NCBI RefSeq assembly: GCF_002803515.1
Contig: NZ_PHQX01000001.1
Span: 1,116,001-1,180,000 of the forward strand
Length of the DNA: 64,000 nt
Source of the DNA: Stenotrophomonas lactitubi
GTDB taxonomy: Bacteria > Pseudomonadota > Gammaproteobacteria > Xanthomonadales > Xanthomonadaceae
Direction of reading: 5' to 3'
In this document: piece by piece, positions 49,812 through 58,224 of the stretch
How the letters are laid out: every line of letters begins with the position of its first letter
Position numbering within the stretch: the first letter of the stretch is position 1
Translations under genes and position numbers: made by a program
Notes under the pieces: generated by a model
What the model was told of the DNA's origin: nothing
The model's database searches: none
What the model saw: only the letters and a program-made list of their open reading frames with translations

Positions 49812-50252
49812 ATGAACGCAACGCCCAAGACCGATATTCCCGTTGCTTCACCAGAGCTGTGCAGCGAGGAGGAAGTGACCCGGCTGGTTCACGATTTCTA
49901 CGCGCGCGTGCGTGACGAGGAGCGACTGGGGCCGGTGTTCGAAGGTCACGTGAAAGACTGGCCGGAACACCTCGCCCAGCTCGTGGATTTCTGGTCGGCG
50001 ATGCTGCGCGGGACGCGCCGGTTCAAGGGTTCGCCGATGTCCAAGCACATGGCGATCGATCTGGAAAAGGATCTGTTCGACCGCTGGCTGGTGCTGTTCC
50101 ACATCACCACGGCGGAATGCAACAACCCGCCGATGCAGGCGCTGGCCGACGATGTGGCCGCCCGCATCGCCGAAACCTTCTGGCGCCGCTACCAGATGCT
50201 GCGCTGGCCGCAGGTCATGCTGCCGGTGCTGGGCGCCCCCGCCAAGGATTGA
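49812..50252 (+). CDS. Group III truncated hemoglobin
   Basis: 146 residues. VTRLVHDFYARVRDEERLGPVFEGHV (start of the globin fold), FWSAMLRGTRRFKGSPMSKHMAI with the proximal-helix pattern, and LFHITTAECNN follow the group III trHb layout with the probable heme-ligand His in the LFHIT segment. Expected to bind O2, NO or sulfide in microaerobic conditions. Its promoter has an ANR box, and its stop overlaps the ANR box of hemN. Confidence 0.88.
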   Translation: MNATPKTDIPVASPELCSEEEVTRLVHDFYARVRDEERLGPVFEGHVKDWPEHLAQLVDFWSAMLRGTRRFKGSPMSKHMAIDLEKDLFDRWLVLFHITTAECNNPPMQALADDVAARIAETFWRRYQMLRWPQVMLPVLGAPAKD

Positions 50253-50262
50253 TCTGGGTCAA
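50249..50262 (+). promoter_or_regulatory. ANR/FNR box of hemN
   Basis: TTGATCTGGGTCAA, one mismatch from the full consensus. The centre (50255.5) is 41.5 bases before the A of the hemN ATG, the standard activator spacing to a transcription start, and the box overlaps the hemoglobin stop codon. Confidence 0.8.
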
Positions 50263-50296
50263 GGCGCACCGCCTGGCTTGGCGCGATGCTGGCGCC

Positions 50297-51706
50297 ATGG
50301 ACACGTTCTCTCCCGCTGCCGGTGGCCTGGCCTGGACCTTCGATCCCGATCTGCTGCGTCGGCATGACCGGCCCGGCCCGCGCTACACCTCCTATCCCAC
50401 CGCACCGCACTTCCACGACGGCTTCGATGCACCGGCGCTGCGCCAGGCGATCGCCGACAGCAACCCGCTGGCGCGTGCGTTGTCGTTGTACGTCCATGTG
50501 CCGTTCTGCTCCAGCCCCTGCTTCTACTGCGGCTGCAACCGGGTGATCACCCGCGACCGCGGGCGTGGCCACAGTTACGTGTCACGCGTGCTGGCCGAGG
50601 CAGACCTTTTGGCACCGCAGTTCGCCGACGGCCGTGAAGTGATCCAGCTGCACCTCGGCGGTGGCACACCGAATTTCCTGGATGCCGATGCGATGACTGC
50701 GCTGGTCGAAGGCCTGCGCCGGCGCTTCGATTTCAGCGATTCATCGCAGCGTGATTTTTCCATCGAACTGGACCCGCGCTTCATCGATACCAGTGACGTG
50801 GCGATGCTGGCTCGGCTCGGCTTCAACCGCGCCAGCCTGGGTGTGCAGGATTTCGACCCGCAGGTGCAGGAATCGATCAACCGCGTGCAGGGCGTGCGGC
50901 AGACACTGGACATCCTGCGCGCGTGCCGCGACAGCGGCATGCGTTCGGTCAACGTCGATCTGATCTACGGCCTGCCTGGGCAGAGCTTGGAGGGCTTCGG
51001 CCGTACCCTGGAACTGGTGCTGGCGCTGCGTCCGGATCGACTGGCGGTGTACGGCTATGCGCATCTGCCACACCTGTTCCGCGCGCAGCGGCAGATCGAC
51101 GAAAGCCGCATGCCTTCGCCGGAAGACAAGCTCGCGCTGCTGGGCCTGGCGGTGGAGCGCCTGTCCGCAGCCGGCTACCAGTACATCGGCATGGACCACT
51201 TCGCATTGCCGGAAGAGGATCTGTCGCGTGCCCAGCGCGCCGGCCAGCTGCATCGCAATTTCATGGGCTATACCACCCATGCCGACACCGATCTGATCGG
51301 TCTTGGCGTAAGTGCGATCAGCCATGTGGGTGCCACCTACAGCCAGAATCCGCGCGACCTGCCGTCGTGGGAGAACGCAGTGGACCAGGGGCAACTGCCG
51401 GTCTGGCGCGGCGTCGCGCTCAGTGCCGACGACGAGCTGCGTGCCGAGCTGATCCAGCAGTTGATGTGCCAGGGTGAAGTGGACGGAACGTCACTGGCGC
51501 AGCGCCATGGCATCGACTTCGAGGCCTACTTCGCCGAAGACCTGCAGGCCGTGCAGCGTCTGCAGCAGGATGGCCTGGCCGAGTACCGCGACGGCGTGGT
51601 GCGCACCAGCGAGCCCGGACGGCCGTTGCTGCGCCTGCTGGCGATGTGCTTCGATCCCTATCTGCGTGTCGCCCAGGAGCAGCCTCGCTACTCGCGGGCG
51701 ATCTGA
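50297..51706 (+). CDS. hemN: Oxygen-independent coproporphyrinogen III dehydrogenase HemN
   Basis: 469 residues, radical SAM. RPGPRYTSYPTAPHF (26-40) is the N-terminal HemN signature. The cluster motif is CSSPCFYC (Cys71, 75, 78, CxxxCxxC), then CGCN and VNVDLIYGLPGQ. It makes protoporphyrinogen IX without oxygen and so fits the microaerobic neighbours. No ribosome site precedes the ATG at 50297; combined with the ANR box spacing the transcript may be leaderless. Confidence 0.95.
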   Translation: MDTFSPAAGGLAWTFDPDLLRRHDRPGPRYTSYPTAPHFHDGFDAPALRQAIADSNPLARALSLYVHVPFCSSPCFYCGCNRVITRDRGRGHSYVSRVLAEADLLAPQFADGREVIQLHLGGGTPNFLDADAMTALVEGLRRRFDFSDSSQRDFSIELDPRFIDTSDVAMLARLGFNRASLGVQDFDPQVQESINRVQGVRQTLDILRACRDSGMRSVNVDLIYGLPGQSLEGFGRTLELVLALRPDRLAVYGYAHLPHLFRAQRQIDESRMPSPEDKLALLGLAVERLSAAGYQYIGMDHFALPEEDLSRAQRAGQLHRNFMGYTTHADTDLIGLGVSAISHVGATYSQNPRDLPSWENAVDQGQLPVWRGVALSADDELRAELIQQLMCQGEVDGTSLAQRHGIDFEAYFAEDLQAVQRLQQDGLAEYRDGVVRTSEPGRPLLRLLAMCFDPYLRVAQEQPRYSRAI

Positions 51707-51822
51707 GCGCAGGCCTCAGCGATTGCCAGCATTGCGACGAGCAGCCATGCCGCCGCTGGTCGTGGTGTGGGTGTGGCCGACGTCCGTGCGCGAGGTCGAG
51801 AAATTCCTCACAGCTACAGGCA

Positions 51823-51981
51823 ATCATATTGGCCGGAGGTGAGACGCTTGACGAAAGGGTTGGAAGCAGCTTCTGCGACAACAACACCAATTCATTGACA
51901 GGCAAAAACTATCGAACCTTATATGGGAGATGGTACGACGAGAACGTGGGCGTACAATGCCTTTATGGCACGGAGGTCTGA
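51823..51981 (+). other. Possible C-terminal gene fragment, low GC
   Basis: The frame ending with TGA at 51979-51981 encodes a protein-like tail, GSSFCDNNTNSLTGKNYRT then WYDENVGVQCLYGTEV, more AT-rich than its surroundings and with no proper start. It stops 3 bp before the next ATG. It might be the end of a lost gene, but no family is recognised. Confidence 0.35.
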
Positions 51982-51984
51982 ACT

Positions 51985-52533
51985 ATGAAGACCAGCATTC
52001 TCACCGCCCTGTCGGCGTTGGTGATACTTCATGTGGTGCCCTTGCACGTGCGAGCGGTGGGCACGGATCTATCCATTCCGAAGCCCTCAGAGCCAGCTTC
52101 TCGTGAAGACCAGAAGGCTCTGTGGAAGAAGGTGGAACAACTCTCATTTGCCGCCGTGGCGGGTGCGGAAAGCGTCAAGCGTGCTGTTGCGCTGGAGCAG
52201 GACCGTCTGCCTGACGGGGAAGTATCCGGCCTGGCTATAGGTGACCGACTCACCGGAACAAATGTTGCGCTACAACTCGATCCTGCGGGAAAGCTGGAAG
52301 AACTCTCATTCGACCTTCGCGGAGGCTGCATCTCGACGCGAACTCTTCTGTCGCAGTATCCCAATCTGCTTGTTCTTCAGGTTCCGCACGACCCGCAGGC
52401 CAATTCGCTTGTCGGCACCACTATTGGAGGTGCTCTGGCCACATTCACAATGGCCTCGGGCCCCGGACCATGCGCGCTCAGCGTGACCGTTCAGACGGTT
52501 GAGATGGCCAAGGCGCAGCTTCTGCTGCGTTGA
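51985..52533 (+). CDS. Exported hypothetical protein
   Basis: 182 residues. Signal peptide to about residue 24 (HVRAV). The mature part has LSFDLRGGCISTRTLLSQYPNL and LATFTMASGPGPCALSVTVQ, with a cysteine pair that could form a disulfide. GGAGG lies before the ATG at 51985, inside the end of the preceding frame. The gene lies between hemN and an integrase relic at tRNA-Leu and is likely island DNA. Function unknown; an immunity-type protein is only a thought. Confidence 0.6.
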   Translation: MKTSILTALSALVILHVVPLHVRAVGTDLSIPKPSEPASREDQKALWKKVEQLSFAAVAGAESVKRAVALEQDRLPDGEVSGLAIGDRLTGTNVALQLDPAGKLEELSFDLRGGCISTRTLLSQYPNLLVLQVPHDPQANSLVGTTIGGALATFTMASGPGPCALSVTVQTVEMAKAQLLLR

Positions 52534-52577
52534 GGTAAAAGCGCCGCCGGTAGTCGCATGACGGCGGCGCCCAACGC

Positions 52578-52712
52578 AGGACGCAACTCGGCCTCGCGCT
52601 CGGGAACCCACTTCGCAGCTTCCTGCTTTGTGTGTTTGGTAGTGGAGTCGCGAACGCCCGCCACGTAAACCTGCACGCGCCACTTGTTCCCTGATCGTTG
52701 GATGCTGCCCAT
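52578..52712 (-). pseudogene. Tyrosine integrase N-terminal remnant
   Basis: MGSIQRSGNKWRVQVYVAGVRDSTTKHTKQEAAKWV and on to about residue 44 read as the Arm/AP2-like DNA-binding domain of phage-type integrases; the rest of the enzyme is missing. It begins 163 bp from the 3' end of tRNA-Leu in the direction of tRNA transcription, the usual integrase position for an element in this tRNA. Confidence 0.72.
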
Positions 52713-52874
52713 CGCCGCATCATATGGGGAAACTCTGGGGAGAGTAGCCGGGCAGGTCCGGGCAGGTCCGGGCGAATCGGGGTGTGTGCGGATTCTTGTG
52801 CGAGTCCAAGCGGCTGATTCTTTGCCGATTTTTGGCGAATCGCTGTAAACGCGAAGTCTCCCTGGAACGTGCAG

Positions 52875-52961
52875 TGGTGCCCGGAGCCGGAATCGAACCG
52901 GCATGGGGTTTCCCCCGGCGGATTTTAAGTCCGATGCGTCTACCAGTTTCGCCATCCGGGC
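52875..52961 (-). tRNA. tRNA-Leu (anticodon TAA)
   Basis: 87 bases with encoded CCA and a long variable arm. Acceptor GCCCGGA / TCCGGGC, anticodon loop CTTAAAA and T-arm CGGTTCGATTCCG are intact. Confidence 0.95.
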
Positions 52962-53076
52962 CTGCAGCGCGCGCCGATTGTAACGGAATCGCCGCCGCTG
53001 CCGCCGGCTAACGCTGCTTTTACGCAGTCGGGCGCGGGGCTGGGTACAGTCCGCCAACGTTTCCGGGAATGGCGAT

Positions 53077-54099
53077 ATGCGTGCACGTGGCAAGCGATGG
53101 ATCGGATGCAGTGCCGTGCTGGGGCTGATGCTGGCGATAGGCCCGGCCGCCGCGCAGCAGGCACCAGCGTCCACTGGCCCGGTGGTGGACATGGACACGG
53201 TGCAGGTGACCGGTGAACAACCCGGCCCCGGGCTCTGGAAGGTGACCGCTCCACAGGGGCATGTGCTGTGGATCCTGGGAACGGTCTCGCCGTTGCCAAG
53301 CGGCGTGCAATGGCGCTCGGATGAAGTCGAACGGACCATCGCCGGTGTCGACCATGTGCTGGGCGATCCGGGTTTCAGCCTCGATGCGAAGATCGGTGTG
53401 TTCAAGGGCCTGACCCTGCTTCCGCTGGCGATGAAGACCGCTCGCGATCCGCAGGGGCGCACGCTGGATCAGATCCTGCCGGCGGCAACGTACGCACGCT
53501 GGCTGGGGCTGAAACAGACCTACATGGGCAATGACCGTGGCGTGGAAAAGGACCGTCCGCTGGTGGCCTCCGGTCGCCTGTACCAGGCGTTCCTCAAGCG
53601 CAACGGCCTGCGTGACGGCAAGCAGGTGAAGGAAGCGCTCGGGCGCGCCTACAAGGCCCGCGATCTGACGCCGGAAGATGTGCAGGTGAAGCTGAAGGTC
53701 GACGACATCCGTGGCACGTTGAAGGAACTGCAGGCCACCGAAGTCGATGACCGTGCGTGCTTCGAACGCACGCTCGACACCGTGGAATTCCAGGCGCCGG
53801 TGTTGCGTGAGCGGGCCAATGCCTGGGCACTCGGCGATGTCGCCGCACTGCGTCGGCTGTCGGGCTCGGCGATGGCCCAGACCTGCCGCGAACTGCTGCA
53901 GGATTCGGCCTTCGTGCGCAGGCGTGGCTGGAGCGACATGCCACAGCAGGTGCGCACACGCTGGCTGCAGGGCGTGGATGCGGCGCTGACCCATCACGCT
54001 GGCACGTTCGCGACGGTGCCGGTCAGCCTGCTGCTGGGCGAAGGCTATCTGGATGCACTGGTGCAGCGCGGCTACCAGGTCGAGGCGCCGCCGGAATAG
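53077..54099 (+). CDS. TraB/GumN family exported protein
   Basis: 340 residues with a signal peptide (to about 26, AAAQQ). GPGLWKVTAPQGHVLWILGTVSPLP is the GumN-family start, with the conserved His/Gly and Gly-Thr region of the TraB/GumN fold, and AFLKRNGLRDGKQV and VPVSLLLGEGYLDALVQRGY follow. The family resembles a metal-dependent hydrolase fold; substrate unknown. Probably periplasmic. Confidence 0.85.
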   Translation: MRARGKRWIGCSAVLGLMLAIGPAAAQQAPASTGPVVDMDTVQVTGEQPGPGLWKVTAPQGHVLWILGTVSPLPSGVQWRSDEVERTIAGVDHVLGDPGFSLDAKIGVFKGLTLLPLAMKTARDPQGRTLDQILPAATYARWLGLKQTYMGNDRGVEKDRPLVASGRLYQAFLKRNGLRDGKQVKEALGRAYKARDLTPEDVQVKLKVDDIRGTLKELQATEVDDRACFERTLDTVEFQAPVLRERANAWALGDVAALRRLSGSAMAQTCRELLQDSAFVRRRGWSDMPQQVRTRWLQGVDAALTHHAGTFATVPVSLLLGEGYLDALVQRGYQVEAPPE

Positions 54100-54157
54100 C
54101 CAACGCTTGAAGTCCTCGTGCTTCCTGTCATATTCCTCTGCACTCAGGAGGGGAGTG

Positions 54158-54610
54158 ATGGACATGCCATTGCATGCGTACGCCTATGTCAGCACGGCCA
54201 GGGAGGGACTGGACGTGCCTGAGCTCGATGCGCTGCTGGCCGATGCGACCGCGTTCAATCGCATGGCCGGAGTGACCGGGGTGCTGATGTTCGATGGCAG
54301 CCGTTTCCTGCAGTACATCGAAGGCCCACGCGATGGGCTGGCCTCGGTGCACGCGCGCATCGGCAACGCGCGGCGCCACGGCAGCATCACCCAGCTTGCC
54401 GCAGGCCCGATCCAGAGCCGCTGGTTTCCGCGCTGGACGATGGCCAACCGGCAGGTGGATGCGGCGACGCTGGCCAGCATCGTGGCGGCCCCGTGGAATG
54501 GTTTCAGCCTGGAGCAGAATCCCCCGGATCATGGCTTCTGCCTGTTGTTGCGGGCCTGGACGGGAGGGCACGGCGAGCTCGAGCCGGCCGCCGTCAGCCT
54601 TGGATCCTGA
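54158..54610 (+). CDS. BLUF domain blue-light sensor
   Basis: 150 residues. The BLUF signature is readable: flavin-switch Tyr in AYVSTA, Asn in ATAFNRMAGVTGVLMF, and Gln in RFLQYIEGP. A short C-terminal helical cap follows and no output domain, so it is a single-domain photoreceptor that must act through a partner. CAGGAGGGG lies before the ATG at 54158. Confidence 0.88.
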   Translation: MDMPLHAYAYVSTAREGLDVPELDALLADATAFNRMAGVTGVLMFDGSRFLQYIEGPRDGLASVHARIGNARRHGSITQLAAGPIQSRWFPRWTMANRQVDAATLASIVAAPWNGFSLEQNPPDHGFCLLLRAWTGGHGELEPAAVSLGS

Positions 54611-54748
54611 GTCTGGCGTGGTCTGGCGGCGCTGCCGCGGTTAATCTTGTCGGCATGTTTGCCTGCACCCGGACCCTCGCATGACCCACTGGACACCGTC
54701 GCCAGCTGCTGGACGCCGCGCGTGAGCGCGCCGATCGGCGCAGCACAG

Positions 54749-56008
54749 ATGCCGTCCCCGGCCATCATCGGCCTGGGGTATGTCGGGCTGCCGTTGGCGG
54801 TAGCTTTCGGCCGGCAGCTGCCCACGCTGGGGTACGACATCGACGCTGCGCGCATCGCCGAACTGGCTGGCGGGCAGGACCATACGCTGGAGATGGAGCC
54901 GGACGAACTGGCCAGCGCGTCGCTGCTGCGCTACAGCAGCGATCCGGCGCAGCTGGACGCCTGCAACGTGTACATCGTCACCGTGCCCACGCCGATCGAT
55001 GCCTACGAGCAGCCCGATCTGGAGCCATTGCGCTCGGCGACGCGACTGATCGCCAGCCATCTTCGCGCCGGTGATCTGGTGATCTACGAATCCACCGTCT
55101 ACCCAGGCACCACCGAAGAAGTCTGCGTACCACTGCTGGAGCAGGGCTCGGGCCTTCGCTTCAACGAGGATTTCTACTGCGGCTACAGCCCAGAGCGGGT
55201 CAGCCCTGGCGATCGTCAACGGCGCCTGGCCGACATCCGCAAGATCACGTCCGGTTCAACGCCACAGGTGGCTGCGGTGGTCGACGGCCTGTACCAGCGG
55301 ATCATCACCGCTGGCACCTTCCCGGTGCCGTCGATGCGGGTCGCCGAAGCGGCCAAGGTGGTGGAGAACATCCAGCGCGACGTCAACATCGCGCTGGTCA
55401 ACGAGCTGGCATTGATCTTCGACCGCCTCGGCATCGACACCCAGGATGTGCTCGACGCGGCAGGCAGCAAATGGAATTTCCTGCCGTTCCGTCCGGGGCT
55501 GGTGGGAGGCCACTGCATCGGCGTGGACCCGTACTACCTGTTGCACAAGTCCGAAAGCGTGGGCTACCACCCCGACCTCATCCATACCGCGCGGCAGGTC
55601 AACAACCGGGTGGGCGAACATGTGGCCAATCGTGTGTTGGCGATGCTGGCCGAACGCGGTCGCTCACCGGCGCACTCGCGCATCCTGGTGCTGGGCGTGA
55701 CCTTCAAGGAGGACTGCCCGGACCTGCGCAACAGTCGCGCGCTGGAACTGGCCCAGCGGCTGGCCGACGGCGGCGCGCAGGTGGACGTCAGCGATCCGTG
55801 GGTGGGGCCGGCCGCACTGGCGGACGAGGGTGTGAACTGGCTGGCTGAGCCGACGGCGGGGAGCTACGACGCAGTGGTGCTGGCGGTGGCTCATGAGAGC
55901 TTCAAGGCGATGGACGATGCCCATATCCGCAGCCTGCTGGCGCCCGGTGGACTGGTCTACGACGTGAAGTCTGCCTGGCCGCGCAGCGTGGTCGACGATC
56001 GCCTGTAG
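54749..56008 (+). CDS. tviB: UDP-N-acetylhexosamine 6-dehydrogenase (TviB/WbpA-type)
   Basis: 419 residues. The N-terminal Rossmann motif AIIGLGYVGLPLA, VPTPID, STVYPGTTEE and the active-site FRPGLVGGHCIGVDPYYL (Cys) identify a nucleotide-sugar 6-dehydrogenase of the TviB group. It makes a uronic acid precursor for surface polysaccharide. The start at 54749 gives the standard N-terminus; a GTG at 54722 is an alternative. Confidence 0.87.
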   Translation: MPSPAIIGLGYVGLPLAVAFGRQLPTLGYDIDAARIAELAGGQDHTLEMEPDELASASLLRYSSDPAQLDACNVYIVTVPTPIDAYEQPDLEPLRSATRLIASHLRAGDLVIYESTVYPGTTEEVCVPLLEQGSGLRFNEDFYCGYSPERVSPGDRQRRLADIRKITSGSTPQVAAVVDGLYQRIITAGTFPVPSMRVAEAAKVVENIQRDVNIALVNELALIFDRLGIDTQDVLDAAGSKWNFLPFRPGLVGGHCIGVDPYYLLHKSESVGYHPDLIHTARQVNNRVGEHVANRVLAMLAERGRSPAHSRILVLGVTFKEDCPDLRNSRALELAQRLADGGAQVDVSDPWVGPAALADEGVNWLAEPTAGSYDAVVLAVAHESFKAMDDAHIRSLLAPGGLVYDVKSAWPRSVVDDRL

Positions 56009-56053
56009 GTGCTTGCGCGGTAGACTCGGGGGCAGTTGCAACCGAGGAACGCC

Positions 56054-57676
56054 ATGCACCGGTATATCGTCTACCTGCTCGCCATCCTGATGTTTCCGAT
56101 CTGCCTGTGGCTGGCCACGATCTGGCCGGCCTGGTATTGGGGCGTCGGCCTAACAGCTGCGATGGTGGCGCTGGGGACCTGGGACCTGCTGCAGAAGCGC
56201 AGCACCCTGCGCCGCAATTATCCGGTGATGGCGCACTTCCGCTACGGCTTGGAATCCATCGGCCCGGAGATCCGCCAGTACTTCGTGCAGAGCGATCTGG
56301 AAGATGTGCCGTTCTCGCGGCAGCAGCGCGCGCTGATCTACCAGCGTGCCAAGAACCAGATGGATACGGTGCCCTTCGGCACCCTGCGCAGCACCTATGC
56401 GGTGGACTACGAATGGATCAACCATTCACTGGCGCCGACCACCATCGCCAAGCACGATTTCCGCGTGCTGATCGGCGCGAACTGTGCCAAACCCTATTCG
56501 GCCAGCGTGTTCAACATCTCGGCGATGAGTTTCGGCTCGCTGTCGGCCAACGCGATCCGCGCGTTGAACGAAGGCGCGCGCCGCGGTGGCTTCTACCACG
56601 ACACCGGCGAAGGCTCGATTTCACCGTATCACCGTGAGATGGGCGGCGACCTGGTCTGGGAGATCGGCTCGGGCTACTTCGGTTGCCGTGACGAGAAGGG
56701 CGGCTTCAGCGAGGAACGCTTCGCCATCAACGCCGCGCTCGAGCAGGTCAAGATGATCGAGATCAAGCTGTCGCAGGGCGCCAAGCCGGGCCACGGCGGC
56801 GTGCTGCCGGCGCCGAAGGTGACGGCCGAGATCTCGGTGACGCGTGGCGTGCCGATGGGCGTGGACTGTGTTTCTCCGTCACGCCATTCGGCGTTCTCCA
56901 CACCGGTTGAACTGCTGCAATTCGTCGTCCGCCTGCGCGAGTTGTCCGGTGGCAAGCCGGTCGGCTTCAAGCTGGCCATCGGCCACCCGTGGGAATGGTT
57001 CGGCATCGCCAAGGCGATGCACGAGACCAGTCTGCTGCCTGACTTCATCGTCGTCGATGGCGCCGAAGGCGGCACCGGTGCGGCACCCGCCGAGTTCGTC
57101 GATCACGTGGGTGTGCCGATGCACGAGGCGTTGCTGCTGGTGCACAACACCCTGGTTGGCCTGGACCTGCGCGAGCACATCCGTATCGGCGCGGCCGGCA
57201 AGATAACCAGCGCGTTCGATATCGCCCGCACCATTGCGATGGGTGCTGACTGGTGCAATGCAGGGCGCGGTTTCATGTTCGCGCTGGGCTGCATCCAGTC
57301 GCTCAGCTGCCATACCGGCAAGTGCCCGACCGGCATCGCTACCCAGGATCCGGCGCGCTGGAAGCATCTGGATGCACCGGACAAGGCTACGCGCGTGTAC
57401 AGCTTCCACGAGCACACCCTGCATGCGCTGAAGGAGCTGCTGTGTGCGGCAGGCTTGAATGATCCGGCCGAGCTTGGCCCGGAACACATCCTGCGCCGGG
57501 TGTCGCCGGTCGAGATCCGTTCGCTGGCTTCGTTGTACCGCTACCTGGAGCCGGGCGAGCTGCTGCACAAGGTGCCCGACCACGCGGTGTTCCATTCGTT
57601 CTGGGCCGATGCGCGCAGTGATTCCTTCCAGCCGCCGCCGAAGATCCAGGCGCTGCGGGCCAGCAAGTCGCGATGA
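56054..57676 (+). CDS. FMN-binding glutamate synthase-like membrane protein
   Basis: 540 residues. One or two N-terminal membrane helices (about 5-50) are followed by a GltB/GOGAT FMN-barrel: SAMSFGSLSANAIRALNEGARRGG, GAKPGHGGVLPAPKVT, DFIVVDGAEGGTGAAP and the Fe-S cysteine region SCHTGKCPTGIATQDP. It lacks the amidotransferase domain, as usual for this family. Physiological role unknown. Confidence 0.88.
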   Translation: MHRYIVYLLAILMFPICLWLATIWPAWYWGVGLTAAMVALGTWDLLQKRSTLRRNYPVMAHFRYGLESIGPEIRQYFVQSDLEDVPFSRQQRALIYQRAKNQMDTVPFGTLRSTYAVDYEWINHSLAPTTIAKHDFRVLIGANCAKPYSASVFNISAMSFGSLSANAIRALNEGARRGGFYHDTGEGSISPYHREMGGDLVWEIGSGYFGCRDEKGGFSEERFAINAALEQVKMIEIKLSQGAKPGHGGVLPAPKVTAEISVTRGVPMGVDCVSPSRHSAFSTPVELLQFVVRLRELSGGKPVGFKLAIGHPWEWFGIAKAMHETSLLPDFIVVDGAEGGTGAAPAEFVDHVGVPMHEALLLVHNTLVGLDLREHIRIGAAGKITSAFDIARTIAMGADWCNAGRGFMFALGCIQSLSCHTGKCPTGIATQDPARWKHLDAPDKATRVYSFHEHTLHALKELLCAAGLNDPAELGPEHILRRVSPVEIRSLASLYRYLEPGELLHKVPDHAVFHSFWADARSDSFQPPPKIQALRASKSR

Positions 57677-57683
57677 TCGCGTA

Positions 57684-57711
57684 GTAGAGCCGAGCCGGTG
57701 CTCGGCTGTAC
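57684..57711 (+). repeat. SMAG element
   Basis: GTAG followed by GAGCCGAGC...GCTCGGCT hairpin, between the glutamate-synthase-like and GNAT genes. Typical S. maltophilia REP. Confidence 0.8.
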
Positions 57712-57737
57712 GAAAGCCAGAAACATACGGAGGCTGC

Positions 57738-58199
57738 ATGCAGTTCAGGACCGGCACCAACGATGATGTAAGCACGCTGTGGGCCCTGCGAACGCGCTGC
57801 GTACGTGAGCTGTGCAGCAGCCACTATCCGCCAGAGGTGATCGCGCCGTGGTCGGCATCGCCACCGCCGGTGCAGTATTCGCGGCTGCTGGGGCAGGGTG
57901 GCTGTGTCGTCGCCGAGGATGATCGGGGCGAGGTGCTGGGTTTCGGTGTGCTCGATGCCGAGGGCAACGAGATCGACGCGCTGTTCGTCGATCCGGCTCA
58001 GGGCGGGCAGGGGATTGGCCAGGCGCTGATGCAGCGGTTGCTGGCCCTGGCCGATCCAATGCGCGAGGTGGTGTTGTCGGCCTCGCTCAATGCCGTGCCG
58101 TTCTACCAGCGGCAGGGCTTCGTTGCCGAACGCGAGGAACTGTATCCGCATCCCAGTGGCGTGGCATTGGCTTCGGTGAAAATGCGCCGGCCAGCCTGA
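57738..58199 (+). CDS. GNAT family N-acetyltransferase
   Basis: 153 residues. EIDALFVDPAQGGQGIGQALMQRLL (about 76-100) contains the Q-x-x-G-x-G/A acetyl-CoA loop and VPFYQRQGFVAE the C-terminal Tyr motif. Substrate unknown. CGGAGG precedes the ATG at 57738. Confidence 0.9.
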   Translation: MQFRTGTNDDVSTLWALRTRCVRELCSSHYPPEVIAPWSASPPPVQYSRLLGQGGCVVAEDDRGEVLGFGVLDAEGNEIDALFVDPAQGGQGIGQALMQRLLALADPMREVVLSASLNAVPFYQRQGFVAEREELYPHPSGVALASVKMRRPA

Positions 58200-58224
58200 T
58201 GTGCCCGGCGCTACCGCACGTTGA

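Noticed and set aside
52748..52775. Short tandem repeat CCGGGCAGGT
   Set aside because: Only two to three units; probably simple slippage next to the integrase relic.
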